A stretch of DNA of 64,000 nt from Pontibacter ramchanderi (lineage in GTDB: Bacteria; Bacteroidota; Bacteroidia; Cytophagales; Hymenobacteraceae), in the NCBI RefSeq assembly GCF_002846395.1, contig NZ_PJMU01000003.1, positions 248,001 to 312,000 on the forward strand, written 5' to 3'. The position numbers and the translations under genes are program-made. Below, piece after piece: positions 1 through 8,801 of this stretch. Every line of letters begins with the position of its first letter. Within the stretch, counting starts at the first letter, position 1. Below the pieces are notes generated by a model. It made no database searches. It was not told the origin of the DNA and saw only the letters and a program-made list of their open reading frames with translations.

Positions 1-432
1 CTGAACAATGGCCGCTACATTGACTATTACCTGAACGCCAGAGAGGACCAACTGCGCGACAACTATGGGTTAGACATTTACGCCATGGGCAAGACCACGG
101 GGAAGGCATGGGTGGTGGCCTCTAACCAGATCGCTTATCTGCGTGAAGTGAAGTTCATGGAAACAGTCACGATCAAGACCTGCCTGCGCTGGTATAGCGG
201 CTCCGACCTGCTCATGGAGGGCCAAATGGTTGACCCCGAAACAGGCGCGATCATCTCCGTTATCTGGACACGATTTGCCTACATTGACATCCGTAAAGGG
301 CAGAAGGCAGAGCATAGCGAGGAGCTCACGGAACTGTTTGGCAAGGTAGCTATATTTGGAGAGGGGAGACCTGCGGAGTATTTTGAAGACCGTGTGAAAG
401 AGCTGCGGATGGCCGCGGTGGTAGTGTCTTAA
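1..432 (+). CDS. Acyl-CoA thioesterase, hotdog fold (5' end outside window)
   Basis: The open frame runs from the first base of the window to a TAA at 430-432, so the start codon lies upstream. The visible 143 residues begin LNNGRYIDYYLNAREDQL, which is the catalytic-helix region of the 4HBT/YbgC-FadM hotdog thioesterases; the strands that follow (WVVASNQIAYLREVKF, then VTIKTCLRWYSGSDLLMEGQ) fit the rest of the fold. Members hydrolyse acyl-CoA thioesters in the cytoplasm. An internal ATG at 85 gives a shorter frame but would remove the conserved N-terminal helix, so I treat the gene as continuing leftwards. A strong terminator follows 120 bases downstream. The acyl substrate cannot be read from the sequence. 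Confidence 0.8.
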   Translation: MNNGRYIDYYLNAREDQLRDNYGLDIYAMGKTTGKAWVVASNQIAYLREVKFMETVTIKTCLRWYSGSDLLMEGQMVDPETGAIISVIWTRFAYIDIRKGQKAEHSEELTELFGKVAIFGEGRPAEYFEDRVKELRMAAVVVS

Positions 433-550
433 AACCAGGTATACCGCCCTGGCAAAAAGATGCATCAACAATAATTCCGGACCATGCCACAACATAGTTC
501 AGGAATAGGAGTATAAGGAATTCATAGCACAAAATATAACTATGAAAACG

Positions 551-581
551 GGCAGCTATCACTAGCTGCCTTTGTTTTTTT
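551..581 (+). terminator. Rho-independent terminator
   Basis: Perfect 8-bp stem GGCAGCTA/TAGCTGCC with a TCAC loop, followed by TTTGTTTTTTT. It ends the thioesterase transcript and lies between convergent genes. Confidence 0.85.
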
Positions 582-601
582 ATACCTGCTATCGTCGCGG
601 C

Positions 602-991
602 TTAAAGCTTAGTTTTGGGCGTGTGGGCTACCTCCAAAACAAAGCCATTCGGGTCCCGAAAATCAACGGTATAGTAACTCGCATCATAGCGCGGCATCTC
701 CTGCGGCCCGCGAATAATGTCAGCGTTTTGCCGACGCAGCCACTCCCCTACCTGGTCAACCACCTCTCTGCTTGTGGCATGGAAACAGATGTGCCGCACA
801 CCCAAACTGTCGCAGAAAGCAACCGGCATTTGCTTGAAGTATATTTCATGCTGCCCACAGCTAAAAGAGGTATCGTTGAGCGCGTGCCAGCCGATCAACG
901 GAAAAAGTTCGCGGTAAAACGCAGTGGATTCCGCCAGGTCTTTCACCCAGAATTCGATGTGGTTAATGCCGGGAGCGTAAGGATATTTCAT
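602..991 (-). CDS. VOC family protein (glyoxalase/dioxygenase superfamily)
   Basis: 129 residues, the size of a single two-module VOC domain. The N-terminal GINHIEFWVKDLAESTAFY and the C-terminal VDFRDPNGFVLEVAH are the typical first and last strands. Candidate metal ligands at the usual positions are H11, H67 and E120. VOC proteins use a divalent metal for isomerase, lyase, dioxygenase or resistance reactions; the substrate here is not evident. The gene begins one base after the stop of the SRPBCC gene upstream, so the two are co-transcribed and probably translationally coupled, with phnA at the head of the operon. Confidence 0.8.
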   Translation of the reverse strand: MKYPYAPGINHIEFWVKDLAESTAFYRELFPLIGWHALNDTSFSCGQHEIYFKQMPVAFCDSLGVRHICFHATSREVVDQVGEWLRRQNADIIRGPQEMPRYDASYYTVDFRDPNGFVLEVAHTPKTKL

Positions 992-992
992 C

Positions 993-1430
993 TTAGGCTT
1001 TTTCCAAAATCTCCTTCAATTTTTTCAGATCTTTGTTGTTGGCTTTCCGCATCATGGTTGCCATAAAAGGCGCGAACAACTTAGAAAAACCCGACGGCCG
1101 CCCGGCATTGCGCAAGGTCATGTGCGTCCTGTTAACGCCATCGGCTTGCCAGGTATAGGTGGTTTCCATCGGGAAAGGTCCTTCGGCAGTATGCATCACC
1201 ATTTCCTGACCCGGTATGTAGGATACAATTTTGTAGGTATAGGCCAGCTTTCTTCCCAGAAAATAAGCCACAAAAGCAACTTGAGACCCCACTGTTAATG
1301 GTTTCGGTGTCTTCCATTCCACTGACCTGATGTTGTCGTACCACACCGGTGCCTTGTCCGGATCAGCCGCGTAGTCTGACACCACATCAAGCGGCTTTTC
1401 TATCGTAATCTCAGTCAGGACATCGACCAT
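993..1430 (-). CDS. SRPBCC family protein (polyketide cyclase/START-like)
   Basis: 145 residues from the ATG at 1430. A start at 1499 would overlap the end of the phnA-like gene and add 23 residues that do not look like the family. The sequence VLTEITIEKPLDVVSDYAADPDKAPVWYDN is the usual SRPBCC opening (first strand, then the helix with a Pro and a buried Trp), and the last third is the long C-terminal helix. The fold makes a hydrophobic pocket for lipids or aromatic ligands. Middle gene of the operon phnA-SRPBCC-VOC. No catalytic function can be assigned. Confidence 0.75.
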   Translation of the reverse strand: MVDVLTEITIEKPLDVVSDYAADPDKAPVWYDNIRSVEWKTPKPLTVGSQVAFVAYFLGRKLAYTYKIVSYIPGQEMVMHTAEGPFPMETTYTWQADGVNRTHMTLRNAGRPSGFSKLFAPFMATMMRKANNKDLKKLKEILEKA

Positions 1431-1455
1431 AGAGGAAGATTTACAGCCAATCCAT

Positions 1456-1797
1456 TTAGGCTTTTCTGACAAACTCGGACTTAAGTCCCATCGAGCCAAA
1501 GCCGTCTATTTTGCAGTCAATGTTATGATCTCCTTCAGTAAGGCGAATGTTCTTCACTTTTGTTCCTGCTTTTACAGGCTTCGGAGCGCCTTTCACAGGC
1601 AAGTCTTTTATCACCACAACCGTGTCGCCATCCTGCAGCACGTTACCATTTGCATCCACTACTTTCAGCCCCGCTTCTTCTTCCACTTCACTTGGGTTCC
1701 ACTCGTTGCCGCACTCCGGGCAGGCGTAAAGCTCCTCGCCCATTGCGTAGCCGTAAGGTGAATTGCATTTCGGGCACTGTTTCATTTCTTCTGACAT
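1456..1797 (-). CDS. yjdM: PhnA/YjdM-type zinc-ribbon protein
   Basis: 113 residues from [11 protein letters not shown]; an upstream in-frame ATG at 1860 adds 21 residues absent from the family. An N-terminal zinc ribbon (C8, C11, C26, C29) is followed by the PhnA domain with the signature [20 protein letters not shown]. The family was named after the phn locus, but the E. coli protein is not a C-P lyase component and its role is unsettled. First gene of a minus-strand operon: 25 bases separate it from the SRPBCC gene. No phosphonate genes are nearby, so a phosphonate role is not supported here. Confidence 0.85.
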   Translation of the reverse strand: MSEEMKQCPKCNSPYGYAMGEELYACPECGNEWNPSEVEEEAGLKVVDANGNVLQDGDTVVVIKDLPVKGAPKPVKAGTKVKNIRLTEGDHNIDCKIDGFGSMGLKSEFVRKA

Positions 1798-1986
1798 AAA
1801 TAAATACTCTAAATGTGATGTGCGTATACCCGTGCCATGGCACTGCTTATACCTGCGCACTGGCTCCGCACCTACGTTCTGAATGCCGCCAATATACTAA
1901 CATTCCGGCACTCTTGGCCTGCTCTTTCTTCTTCTTAAGTTTAATTGGCTGAGCAGCATTGCGTATACTTGCACAAAAAACAAAGC

Positions 1987-2445
1987 ATGTCCATAACGCC
2001 AGAACTGCATTACCGGAAACTCGAAAAGCTATACCTGAGCGCCAACGTGCAGCAGCTGTTCAGCGGCAGCAGTATCCAGGTATCACACAGCAGGACGGAG
2101 ATTTCCTTGCCGGTTGATCCGAAGTACTTTCATGGGGCACAAGCCATACACGGCGCCACGTACTTTAAACTGCTCGACGATGCCGCTTACTTCGCTGTCG
2201 CTTCGCTGGTGACAGACGTGTTTATCGTGACTTCTTCGTTTCAGATCAACCTGCTGCGGCCCGTCAATTCAGGTATACTCAAAGCCGTGGGTACCGTGCG
2301 TTCGGTAGGGAAAAACCTGTTTGTGGCGGAGGCTACGTTGTACAATGAAAAGGGCAAGGAAATAGCGTTCGGAACAGGGCAGTTTATGCGCACCGCTCAG
2401 CCCTGGGAAAGTCTGGAGAATTACGAATTGGGAATTAAGAATTAG
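1987..2445 (+). CDS. PaaI-like thioesterase (hotdog fold)
   Basis: 152 residues from the ATG at 1987. An ATG at 1945 gives 14 more residues (MAEQHCVYLHKKQS) that do not match the family. HGAQAIHGATYFKLLDDAAYFAVASL is the hotdog central helix with the conserved HG and LLDDAAYFA of Bacteroidota PaaI-like thioesterases; FQINLLRPV and EATLYNEKGKEIAFGTGQF are the later strands. Likely a cytoplasmic acyl-CoA or aryl-CoA thioesterase. Odd point: the last codons (NYELGIKN) and the stop are written by a 7-base tandem repeat, so the C-terminus is probably variable between strains. Confidence 0.8.
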   Translation: MSITPELHYRKLEKLYLSANVQQLFSGSSIQVSHSRTEISLPVDPKYFHGAQAIHGATYFKLLDDAAYFAVASLVTDVFIVTSSFQINLLRPVNSGILKAVGTVRSVGKNLFVAEATLYNEKGKEIAFGTGQFMRTAQPWESLENYELGIKN

Positions 2446-2452
2446 GAATTGA
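2418..2452 (+). repeat. Five 7-bp tandem units GAATTNN
   Basis: Units GAATTAC, GAATTGG, GAATTAA, GAATTAG and GAATTGA follow each other without gaps. They encode the C-terminus and stop codon of the PaaI-like thioesterase and continue past it. A 7-bp unit shifts the frame whenever the copy number changes. Confidence 0.8.
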
Positions 2453-2459
2453 AAACTAA

Positions 2460-2489
2460 AAAACCGCCTGGATGAACCTAAGCGGTTTT
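2460..2489. terminator. Bidirectional terminator
   Basis: AAAACCGC (2460-2467) pairs with GCGGTTTT (2482-2489) across a 14-base loop, with A-rich and T-rich sides. It lies between the convergent PaaI-like gene and tldE. Confidence 0.7.
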
Positions 2490-2535
2490 AGCTTTTCATA
2501 GCGAAAAGGCACTTTAAAAATCTGCCCTACTCTGC

Positions 2536-3867
2536 TTACACAGCGTCTGACAAACTGCTGAAGGTGAAGTCGCGGACTTTGAGCGGCGGCAAAATGTAGT
2601 TGACATTCGACTCGCCACTTACCACGCGTTCCGGCCGGCCCATCTCCTCCAGGTTGTTGAGCATGATGATCGGGCTTTCGTTGAAGCGGAAGTTCTTCAC
2701 CGGATGCTTTATTTTTCCGTTTTCGATCAGGAAAGTACCGTCACGCGTAAGACCCGTGAGCAGGAGCGTCTGCGGGTCTACGGAGCGGATGTACCACAGG
2801 CGTGTCACCAGGATGCCGCGCTTCGTGTTCTTGATCATGTCTTCCAGCGAGGCCTTGCCACCTTCCATGATCGCATTGTTCGGCATCGGGATCGACTTGG
2901 CTCCTTTGTTTTCGGCCCAGTAGCGGGAAGCGTATAGGTTCTTCACCACGCCATTCTCGATCCAGTTCACACGCTCCACCGGTCTGCCGTCGCCGCTCCA
3001 GGTGGCAGCAGGCAGCTCGGGATGCGTGGGGTCTGAGTAGATGTTCACTTTCGCATCCACCAGCTTCTCTCCTATTTTAGTTTTACCTCCCTGTTTGCTC
3101 ATAAAGCTGCGGCCCTCGTCGGCACTGCGGGCATCCATGTTGAAAAACATGTTCTCAAGCAGCACCGCTACAGCGGCCGGCTCCAATATCACGGTATACT
3201 TGCCCGGCTCCAGGGCTACTGCTTTGGCCGATCCCTCGGCCTTGTCCATCGCAATCTTAGAGGCCTGGGCGGTGTTTAGTTTGCTGATGTCGTTGTACCC
3301 ACGTGAGGCATAACCAGAGCCTGTGCCTGCCTCGTTTCGCGCTGTTACCGAGAATTCCACGCTGGTGCTCGGGTGGTAGGCGAAAAGCCCCTTGGAGTTA
3401 AGCATGGCCTGGAAGCCGGCGTTGTGCTGCAGGTAGCCAGCCGCCTTCAGCTTTCGCTCACGGGCAGGCAGTATACTGGCTGCTGCTGCATCGGCACGTT
3501 GCTGCGGCGAGAAGTCGGCGGTGCTTTTGAAGTAGGCGTTAGAGCTTTGGTATTTCTGGGGACCCAATATCGGCATGTACTCCGGGTTTTCGGGAGCTAG
3601 CTGGGCCAGTTCCTCTGATCGTCGCACGGCTTTCTCGAGCGAGGCATCATCAAATTCGTTGATGGTGGCTATACCTGTCTTCTTACCGAAAGCGGAGGTC
3701 ACGACCAGACTGGAATTGCTGTTTTCGCCGCTCGTCGACACGGCGTTGTTGGCGTAGCGTATGTTGCCACTGGTATAACCCTGCAGGTTCACCACGCACT
3801 CGTCGGCCTTGGAAAACCTGAGGGCCTTCTGCATGATCTCCCGCGCCTGTTGTTCTGTGAAAAGCAT
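2536..3867 (-). CDS. tldE: TldD/PmbA family protein, TldE-like subunit
   Basis: 443 residues, the normal size of TldE/PmbA. N-terminal helices (MLFTEQQAREIMQKALRFSKADECVV) lead into the PmbA fold with GNIRYANNAVSTSGENS and a C-terminal GLTRDGTFLIENGKIKHPV strand. There is no HExxxH motif, as expected for the non-catalytic partner, and no signal peptide. In E. coli TldD and TldE form a heterodimeric metalloprotease that trims unfolded peptides inside a central cavity (microcin B17 maturation, CcdA turnover). It lies 190 bases downstream of tldD on the same strand, so the heterodimer pairing is kept. The partner carries a Tat-type leader and this protein does not. Confidence 0.85.
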   Translation of the reverse strand: MLFTEQQAREIMQKALRFSKADECVVNLQGYTSGNIRYANNAVSTSGENSNSSLVVTSAFGKKTGIATINEFDDASLEKAVRRSEELAQLAPENPEYMPILGPQKYQSSNAYFKSTADFSPQQRADAAAASILPARERKLKAAGYLQHNAGFQAMLNSKGLFAYHPSTSVEFSVTARNEAGTGSGYASRGYNDISKLNTAQASKIAMDKAEGSAKAVALEPGKYTVILEPAAVAVLLENMFFNMDARSADEGRSFMSKQGGKTKIGEKLVDAKVNIYSDPTHPELPAATWSGDGRPVERVNWIENGVVKNLYASRYWAENKGAKSIPMPNNAIMEGGKASLEDMIKNTKRGILVTRLWYIRSVDPQTLLLTGLTRDGTFLIENGKIKHPVKNFRFNESPIIMLNNLEEMGRPERVVSGESNVNYILPPLKVRDFTFSSLSDAV

Positions 3868-3885
3868 AGTTTCTTTTAGTTAGAG

Positions 3886-4054
3886 AGTTTGGGTGTTTAG
3901 GAGTTTGAGAGTTATTTGGTTAGAAAGTTAAAAGGTTTGGAAGTTAGAAAGTTGAATAAACCTTCACAGAACTTGGCTGTCGCTGCCATCAGCTTATAGT
4001 GCATAAGCAAACTACACTTCCTTCTCTAATTCCTAAACTCTCAAACTCCTAAAC
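3886..4054. repeat. Degenerate heptad repeat and 19-bp inverted repeat between tldD and tldE
   Basis: Positions 3895-3913 (starting GTTTAGGAGTTTG) and 4036-4054 are perfect reverse complements over 19 bp, separated by 122 bases. The left arm is part of a run (about 3886-3947) of loosely 7-bp GTTTGGG/GTTTAGG/AGTTTGA/GTTAGAA units. Transcribed from tldD to tldE, the arms could fold into a long hairpin that partly insulates the second gene or affects mRNA stability. Confidence 0.7.
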
Positions 4055-4057
4055 TTA

Positions 4058-5689
4058 TCAGATTTTCCTGGCTGTATTGATCACGTTCACGCCGTTGAAG
4101 CGGGCGGTGGCGCTGCCATGCGAAACGGCACTCACCTGCATCGGCTGCCCTTTGCCATCAAAGAAGGAGCCGCCCAGGCGGTAGTCGCGTTCGTCGCAGA
4201 TGGCGGAGCAGGAATTCCAGAACTCCTGTGTGTTGCTCTGGTATGCAACATCGCGCAGTTGGCCGGCAATTTGCCCGTCCTTGATCTCGTAGAAGAGTTG
4301 TCCGCCGAACTGGAAGTTGTAGCGCTGCTGGTCGATGGAGAAAGAGCCATCACCGATGATGTAAATGCCTTTCTTCACGTCCTTGATCATGTCCTGCACG
4401 CTGAGCGGTGTTTTGCCAGCCGCCAGCGACACGTTCGGCATGCGCTGGAACTGCACCGAACTCCAGCTGTCGGCGTAGCTGCAACCATGCGATTCTTTCT
4501 CGCCGATGATGTGTGCCTGGTCGCGGGTGGCCTGGTAGTTTACCAACGTACCGTCCTTTACCAGGTCCCACTGTTTGGTCTTCACGCCTTCATCGTCGTA
4601 ACCAACCGCACCAAGCGAGCCCGGCTGCGTTTTGTCGGCGAAGAGGTTCACGATTTTGCTGCCGTAATTAAAGTTCTTTGATTTCCACTTGTCCAGCGTG
4701 GCGAAAGAGGTGCCTGCAAAGTTGGCTTCGTAGCCCAGCACACGGTCGAGCTCCAGCGGGTGGCCTACCGACTCGTGTATGGTCAGCCACAGGTGCGAGG
4801 GATCGAGCACGAGGTCGTACTTGCCTGCTTCCACCGATTTGGCTTTCAGTTTTTCCACGGCCTGCTTGCCGGCAGCGGCGGCATCCTCGAGCATGTCGTA
4901 GTGCTTGCCGTAGAGGGTGGTCACGCTGGCAGTCTTGCTTTCCTTGCGCCCATCCAGGTACTCGTAGCCCATGCCCATCGGCGCGCTCAGCGACTGGCGT
5001 GTCTCGAACTTGCCGGAGGCCGGGTCGATGGCCGTGGCCGTGAAGACCGGCCAGATGCGGTGCACGTCCTGGTCGATGTAAGAGCCGTCGGTAGAGGCGA
5101 AATACTTTTGCTCGTTCACCAGAAAGAGCAGCGAGTTCATGTAGTTGGCACCGTTCTTCATAGCAGCATCGTTGGCAGCCAGCAGCAGGTCGGCTTTCTC
5201 CTTAACAGGTATAGCCAGCGCGTTTTTTTCAATGGGTGTTTTCCAACTCACTTCGCCATAGCCGCGTTGCGGTGCCAGTTGCACCGGCTGCTCGAGCAAC
5301 TTGGCGTTGGCTTTGGCAATCGCCACGGCCCTTTTGGCCATGCTGGCAATATTGTCTTTGGTGATGTTGTCGGCTGCCACAAAACCCCAGGCACCGTCGG
5401 CGATCACCCGTATACCTGCGCCGTATGACTCCGTATTCACGGTGTTCTCCACTTTGTTGTCGCGAGTGATCACGAACTGGTTGAGGTAGCGACCGATGCG
5501 GACATCGGCATAGGAGGCGCCACTGGATCGGGCAGCGTTCAGGGCCACATCCGCGAGTTCTTTCCGGAGCCCCACATCCATGGTCTCCAGCAGTACCTCC
5601 GGTGACACATCTTTCCCAATCAGGGGGATAGGCAGCATCAGCGCACCAGCGCCCATACCTGCCAGGTACATAAAATCACGACGTTTCAA
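4058..5689 (-). CDS. tldD: TldD family metallopeptidase with Tat-type signal
   Basis: 543 residues. It begins MKRRDFMYLAGMGAGALMLP, a twin-arginine leader (RRDF, then a hydrophobic stretch), so the enzyme is predicted to leave the cytoplasm, unlike E. coli TldD. The catalytic motif HESVGH (H305, E306, H310) matches the TldD HExxxH metal site. The third ligand in E. coli TldD is a Cys in a GxCGKxGQ loop; the corresponding loop here appears to be SFFDGKGQP, with Asp (about D511) in that place, while CSAIC lies about 20 residues earlier. Partner tldE follows on the same strand. It should form the TldD/TldE peptide-degrading heterodimer; no peptide substrate gene is visible nearby. Confidence 0.85.
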   Translation of the reverse strand: MKRRDFMYLAGMGAGALMLPIPLIGKDVSPEVLLETMDVGLRKELADVALNAARSSGASYADVRIGRYLNQFVITRDNKVENTVNTESYGAGIRVIADGAWGFVAADNITKDNIASMAKRAVAIAKANAKLLEQPVQLAPQRGYGEVSWKTPIEKNALAIPVKEKADLLLAANDAAMKNGANYMNSLLFLVNEQKYFASTDGSYIDQDVHRIWPVFTATAIDPASGKFETRQSLSAPMGMGYEYLDGRKESKTASVTTLYGKHYDMLEDAAAAGKQAVEKLKAKSVEAGKYDLVLDPSHLWLTIHESVGHPLELDRVLGYEANFAGTSFATLDKWKSKNFNYGSKIVNLFADKTQPGSLGAVGYDDEGVKTKQWDLVKDGTLVNYQATRDQAHIIGEKESHGCSYADSWSSVQFQRMPNVSLAAGKTPLSVQDMIKDVKKGIYIIGDGSFSIDQQRYNFQFGGQLFYEIKDGQIAGQLRDVAYQSNTQEFWNSCSAICDERDYRLGGSFFDGKGQPMQVSAVSHGSATARFNGVNVINTARKI

Positions 5690-5878
5690 AGTAGTTCAGT
5701 TTGGTGAAAAGGCTTCTGAAGTTAAGGAACGTCTTTTACAAACACAAGTTTTTATTGGTTTTAAAATAATATACCAAACACTATTTTTTAGCTACTAAGT
5801 TGACGCTTTCTTAAACGAGCAGCGGCCGCCTCTATTCGGAGACGGCCGCTGTCCTTCAGCTATAAACAGGTATAGAAA

Positions 5879-8785
5879 CTACTCTTTCGGCGCAGAAGAA
5901 ACCTGCGGCTCGGTCAGTTCAAAGCCGTAGTCTTTTCCTTTCAGCAGCGTCGGAACACCCTTATCCATCCACTTCGGAGCCGGAGCGCCTTTGAGGTAAT
6001 GGTCGAAGAACTGCGACATGCGCACGGATAGGTCTTTGCGGTTTTTGCGCTGCACCAGGTTATGGTCCTCGCCGTTGTATACGAGCATCCAAACAGGCTT
6101 CTCCAAACGACGCAGCGCCATGAAGAACTCGATGCCCTGGTACCACGGCACAGCACCGTCCTGGTCGTTGTGCATGATCAGCAGTGGCGTCTTCACACGG
6201 TCGGCAAAGAAGAGCGGTGAGTTCTCGATGAACTGCATCGGCTTTTCCCACAGCGTGCCACCAATGCGGCTTTGCGTGCGCTCGTACTGGAACTGGCGGC
6301 TCAGGCCCGTGCCCCAGCGGATACCACCGTAGGCGCTCGTCATGTTCGATACCGGCGCTCCGGCCATGGCCGCCTTGAACATATTGGTGCGCGTCACCAT
6401 GTAGGCGATCTGGTAGCCGCCCCAGCTCTGCCCCTGCAGCGCCATGTTCTTGTCATCCACGAAGCCCTGCGCTACGAGCATTTGCACACCCGGTATGATG
6501 CAGTCCATGGCGCTCTCGCCCGGATAGCCTTCGGTATACACAATATCGGGCACGAACACGAGGTAGTCGTTGCTTACAAAGTAGGGGATGTTGATGGTAG
6601 AGGCACTCGGGGCAGGCACACGGTGGTTGTGGATACCATCCGAAGAGCGCTCGTAGAAGTACACCATCATCGGGTATTTTTTCTTCGGATCGAAGTTCTC
6701 CGGCTTGTACAACAAACCCTCCAAAGGTATACCATCCGTCGATTTCCAGCTGACCAGCTCCACATTACCCCACAGGTAGTCCTTCATCTGCGGATTGGCA
6801 TCGCTCAGCTTTTCTACATTGGCAAAGCTCAGGTCGGAGGTATAGAGGTCGTTGTACTCGCGGAAAGAGCCGCGGCGGAAAGTGATGCGGTCGCTGTTTT
6901 TGGCCTTGTTCAGTGAGGTATAGCCATGTGGCGTCATCACCAGTTTTTCGGGCTGCACGGTTTTGCTCACGTGGTCGCGGAAGTAGCCGGCCGATTTGTC
7001 AACAGTGTTGAAGGCGCTTAGGTAGAGCGTGGCGTTTTCAGGTATAAACTTCTCTTCGCTGTCGAGTTGCTCGTAGCGCAGGCGCAGCTTGTTCGTGCGG
7101 CCATATTTATCGGTCAGGTTTTCGGGAGCTCTTTTGCCGCTTGGGTCCAGTTTCCAGATGTCGAAGCGGTCGTATACCAAAAAGGCATTGTCTTTTTCTA
7201 GCCAGCCGGCTGCACCGTAAGAGCCCGGCAAGGAAGGCACGTCGTTGTCTTCTTCATAAAATGGCAAACCGATGCGCTTGGTCAGGTTGAGGTTAGCGCC
7301 GCCTTTGGTGGTCATGGCATGCCAGCTGCTGTCGGTTGGCTCGTACCAGTACACGTAGTTGCCCTGTGGCGACAGGCGCGGAAAACCTCTCGTTTCGTTC
7401 AGTATCTGCTTGTTGGTACCCTTTTTCAAGTCGATCAGGTAGGCGTCTTTGCGGGTTGGCGTGTCGTAGCCGACAGTGAGTTTATACTTCTCGTCGCTCA
7501 CACCCAGCGCCACGTCCGACTGCCCGTAGGCGTCCAGGTATACGTCGGGCATTTCGAGGGTAGCGAGCTGCTGCATTTTCTTGCCGCGCAGGTCGTACAT
7601 GGCCAGGAACGAGCGCTTCTGGTCGCGACTCAGTTGCTTGAGCTGCATCGGCTGGATGAGTGGGTCTTTGTAACCCCAGATATCCAGGTTTACTTTCTCT
7701 TCTTCGAGCTTGGTGGTGTCTTTCTCGAAGCGGGTCGGGCGTGGGAAGGTGCCGAAGAACAAGCGGCGTCCGTCTTCTGAGAAACGCAGGTTACCGTGCT
7801 CACTCACCATCCAGGCCTTCGGCATCCCTTTGGTTACCGTATCGGCCAGGGTAACGGCTTTGTTGTCTTTCTTATTCCAGTGGTAGAGATTGAAATAGCG
7901 TAGCTCTGCTCCTACCGTGTCCTTCGTCGCGACATAGGCCAGTTGCTCGCCCGCCTTGTCGGTGCTGATGCCGGTGTAAGTCACCTTGCCGGTATCGATC
8001 GGCATAACTTTAAGATCGGCTGTACTGAAAGCGTATACCCCGGCGGTGTGCAGCGAGTCAAGCTCGTCTTTCACAAAGTAGAGCATGTTGCCCATTTCGG
8101 AGAACACGTAATCCACTACGCGGTTGAAGCGGTGCTCTTGTCCACTTTGCAGGTTGCGCACCACTAGTTCCGTGCCTTCTGATTTCTTCTGCTTCGGCTT
8201 GGCGGCAGGTTTTGCAGCGGCTGTTTTGGCAGGTTCGGTCTTCGGAGTTTCAGGTATAGCGGGCTCTGTTTTCGGGTCCTCTTTTTTGGCCGTTTCCTTC
8301 TTAGCGGGTACCGGTTTCTCCAGTTGGTAGGCTACCCAGTTGCTTCCCTCTTTCGGCAGCTTGTAGGATTTCACGCGCGGTACTTTCACCACGTTCATGT
8401 TCTCCAGCGTCACGATGGCCAGGGAATCTTTCGGCAGGTCGTCGCCTTTTTTCTTCTTCAGCTTGAGCGCACGCACCTTGTTATACTCCGGCTTGATTTG
8501 GAACACGGCGTAGCGGCTATCGTTGGTAAACTCCGCTTTGGTGCCACGCGCAAATTCTTTCCAGGCTTTGCTGGCGTAGTTACGGATGTAGAGGGTGCCG
8601 TCGCCTTCCTGCGGATCGACGTTGAACAATACGTATTGGCCGTTGTTGGAAAGTTTGTCCCCGGCCACTCCTTTCCAGCTGTCGTATACATCGTGGGTGA
8701 GTGGTTTTTTGGTGGCTTGCTGCTGTGCCTGCGCCTGTGTAAGGCCGGTACCGAACAGGGCCATCAACAATAAGAATCTCTTCAT
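5879..8785 (-). CDS. Secreted S9 family peptidase (prolyl oligopeptidase-type)
   Basis: 968 residues with a Sec signal peptide (MKRFLLLMALFGTGLTQAQA). A long N-terminal beta-propeller-like region comes first; within it, about residues 150-200, is a low-complexity insert rich in Lys, Pro, Ala and Glu. The C-terminal alpha/beta hydrolase carries the S9 triad: S787 in GQSWGGYQ, D876 in HNDQDGAVP and H908 in GEDHNL. Peptidases of this type cut short peptides, often as dipeptidyl or oligopeptidases, in the periplasm or at the outer surface. Single gene, probably with its own promoter; three copies of a 16-bp tandem repeat sit just upstream of the start codon. A GGTATA-type word sits just past the stop. 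Confidence 0.92.
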   Translation of the reverse strand: MKRFLLLMALFGTGLTQAQAQQQATKKPLTHDVYDSWKGVAGDKLSNNGQYVLFNVDPQEGDGTLYIRNYASKAWKEFARGTKAEFTNDSRYAVFQIKPEYNKVRALKLKKKKGDDLPKDSLAIVTLENMNVVKVPRVKSYKLPKEGSNWVAYQLEKPVPAKKETAKKEDPKTEPAIPETPKTEPAKTAAAKPAAKPKQKKSEGTELVVRNLQSGQEHRFNRVVDYVFSEMGNMLYFVKDELDSLHTAGVYAFSTADLKVMPIDTGKVTYTGISTDKAGEQLAYVATKDTVGAELRYFNLYHWNKKDNKAVTLADTVTKGMPKAWMVSEHGNLRFSEDGRRLFFGTFPRPTRFEKDTTKLEEEKVNLDIWGYKDPLIQPMQLKQLSRDQKRSFLAMYDLRGKKMQQLATLEMPDVYLDAYGQSDVALGVSDEKYKLTVGYDTPTRKDAYLIDLKKGTNKQILNETRGFPRLSPQGNYVYWYEPTDSSWHAMTTKGGANLNLTKRIGLPFYEEDNDVPSLPGSYGAAGWLEKDNAFLVYDRFDIWKLDPSGKRAPENLTDKYGRTNKLRLRYEQLDSEEKFIPENATLYLSAFNTVDKSAGYFRDHVSKTVQPEKLVMTPHGYTSLNKAKNSDRITFRRGSFREYNDLYTSDLSFANVEKLSDANPQMKDYLWGNVELVSWKSTDGIPLEGLLYKPENFDPKKKYPMMVYFYERSSDGIHNHRVPAPSASTINIPYFVSNDYLVFVPDIVYTEGYPGESAMDCIIPGVQMLVAQGFVDDKNMALQGQSWGGYQIAYMVTRTNMFKAAMAGAPVSNMTSAYGGIRWGTGLSRQFQYERTQSRIGGTLWEKPMQFIENSPLFFADRVKTPLLIMHNDQDGAVPWYQGIEFFMALRRLEKPVWMLVYNGEDHNLVQRKNRKDLSVRMSQFFDHYLKGAPAPKWMDKGVPTLLKGKDYGFELTEPQVSSAPKE

Positions 8786-8801
8786 TGTAAAAGGCTTGGC
8801 T

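Noticed and set aside
4118..5428. Long plus-strand frames opposite tldD
   Set aside because: They follow the codon periodicity of tldD on the other strand and show no recognisable domain.
2536..5689. TldD/TldE as part of a modified-peptide (microcin-like) biosynthesis cluster
   Set aside because: No precursor peptide, cyclodehydratase or dedicated exporter nearby; the pair is common in genomes without such clusters.
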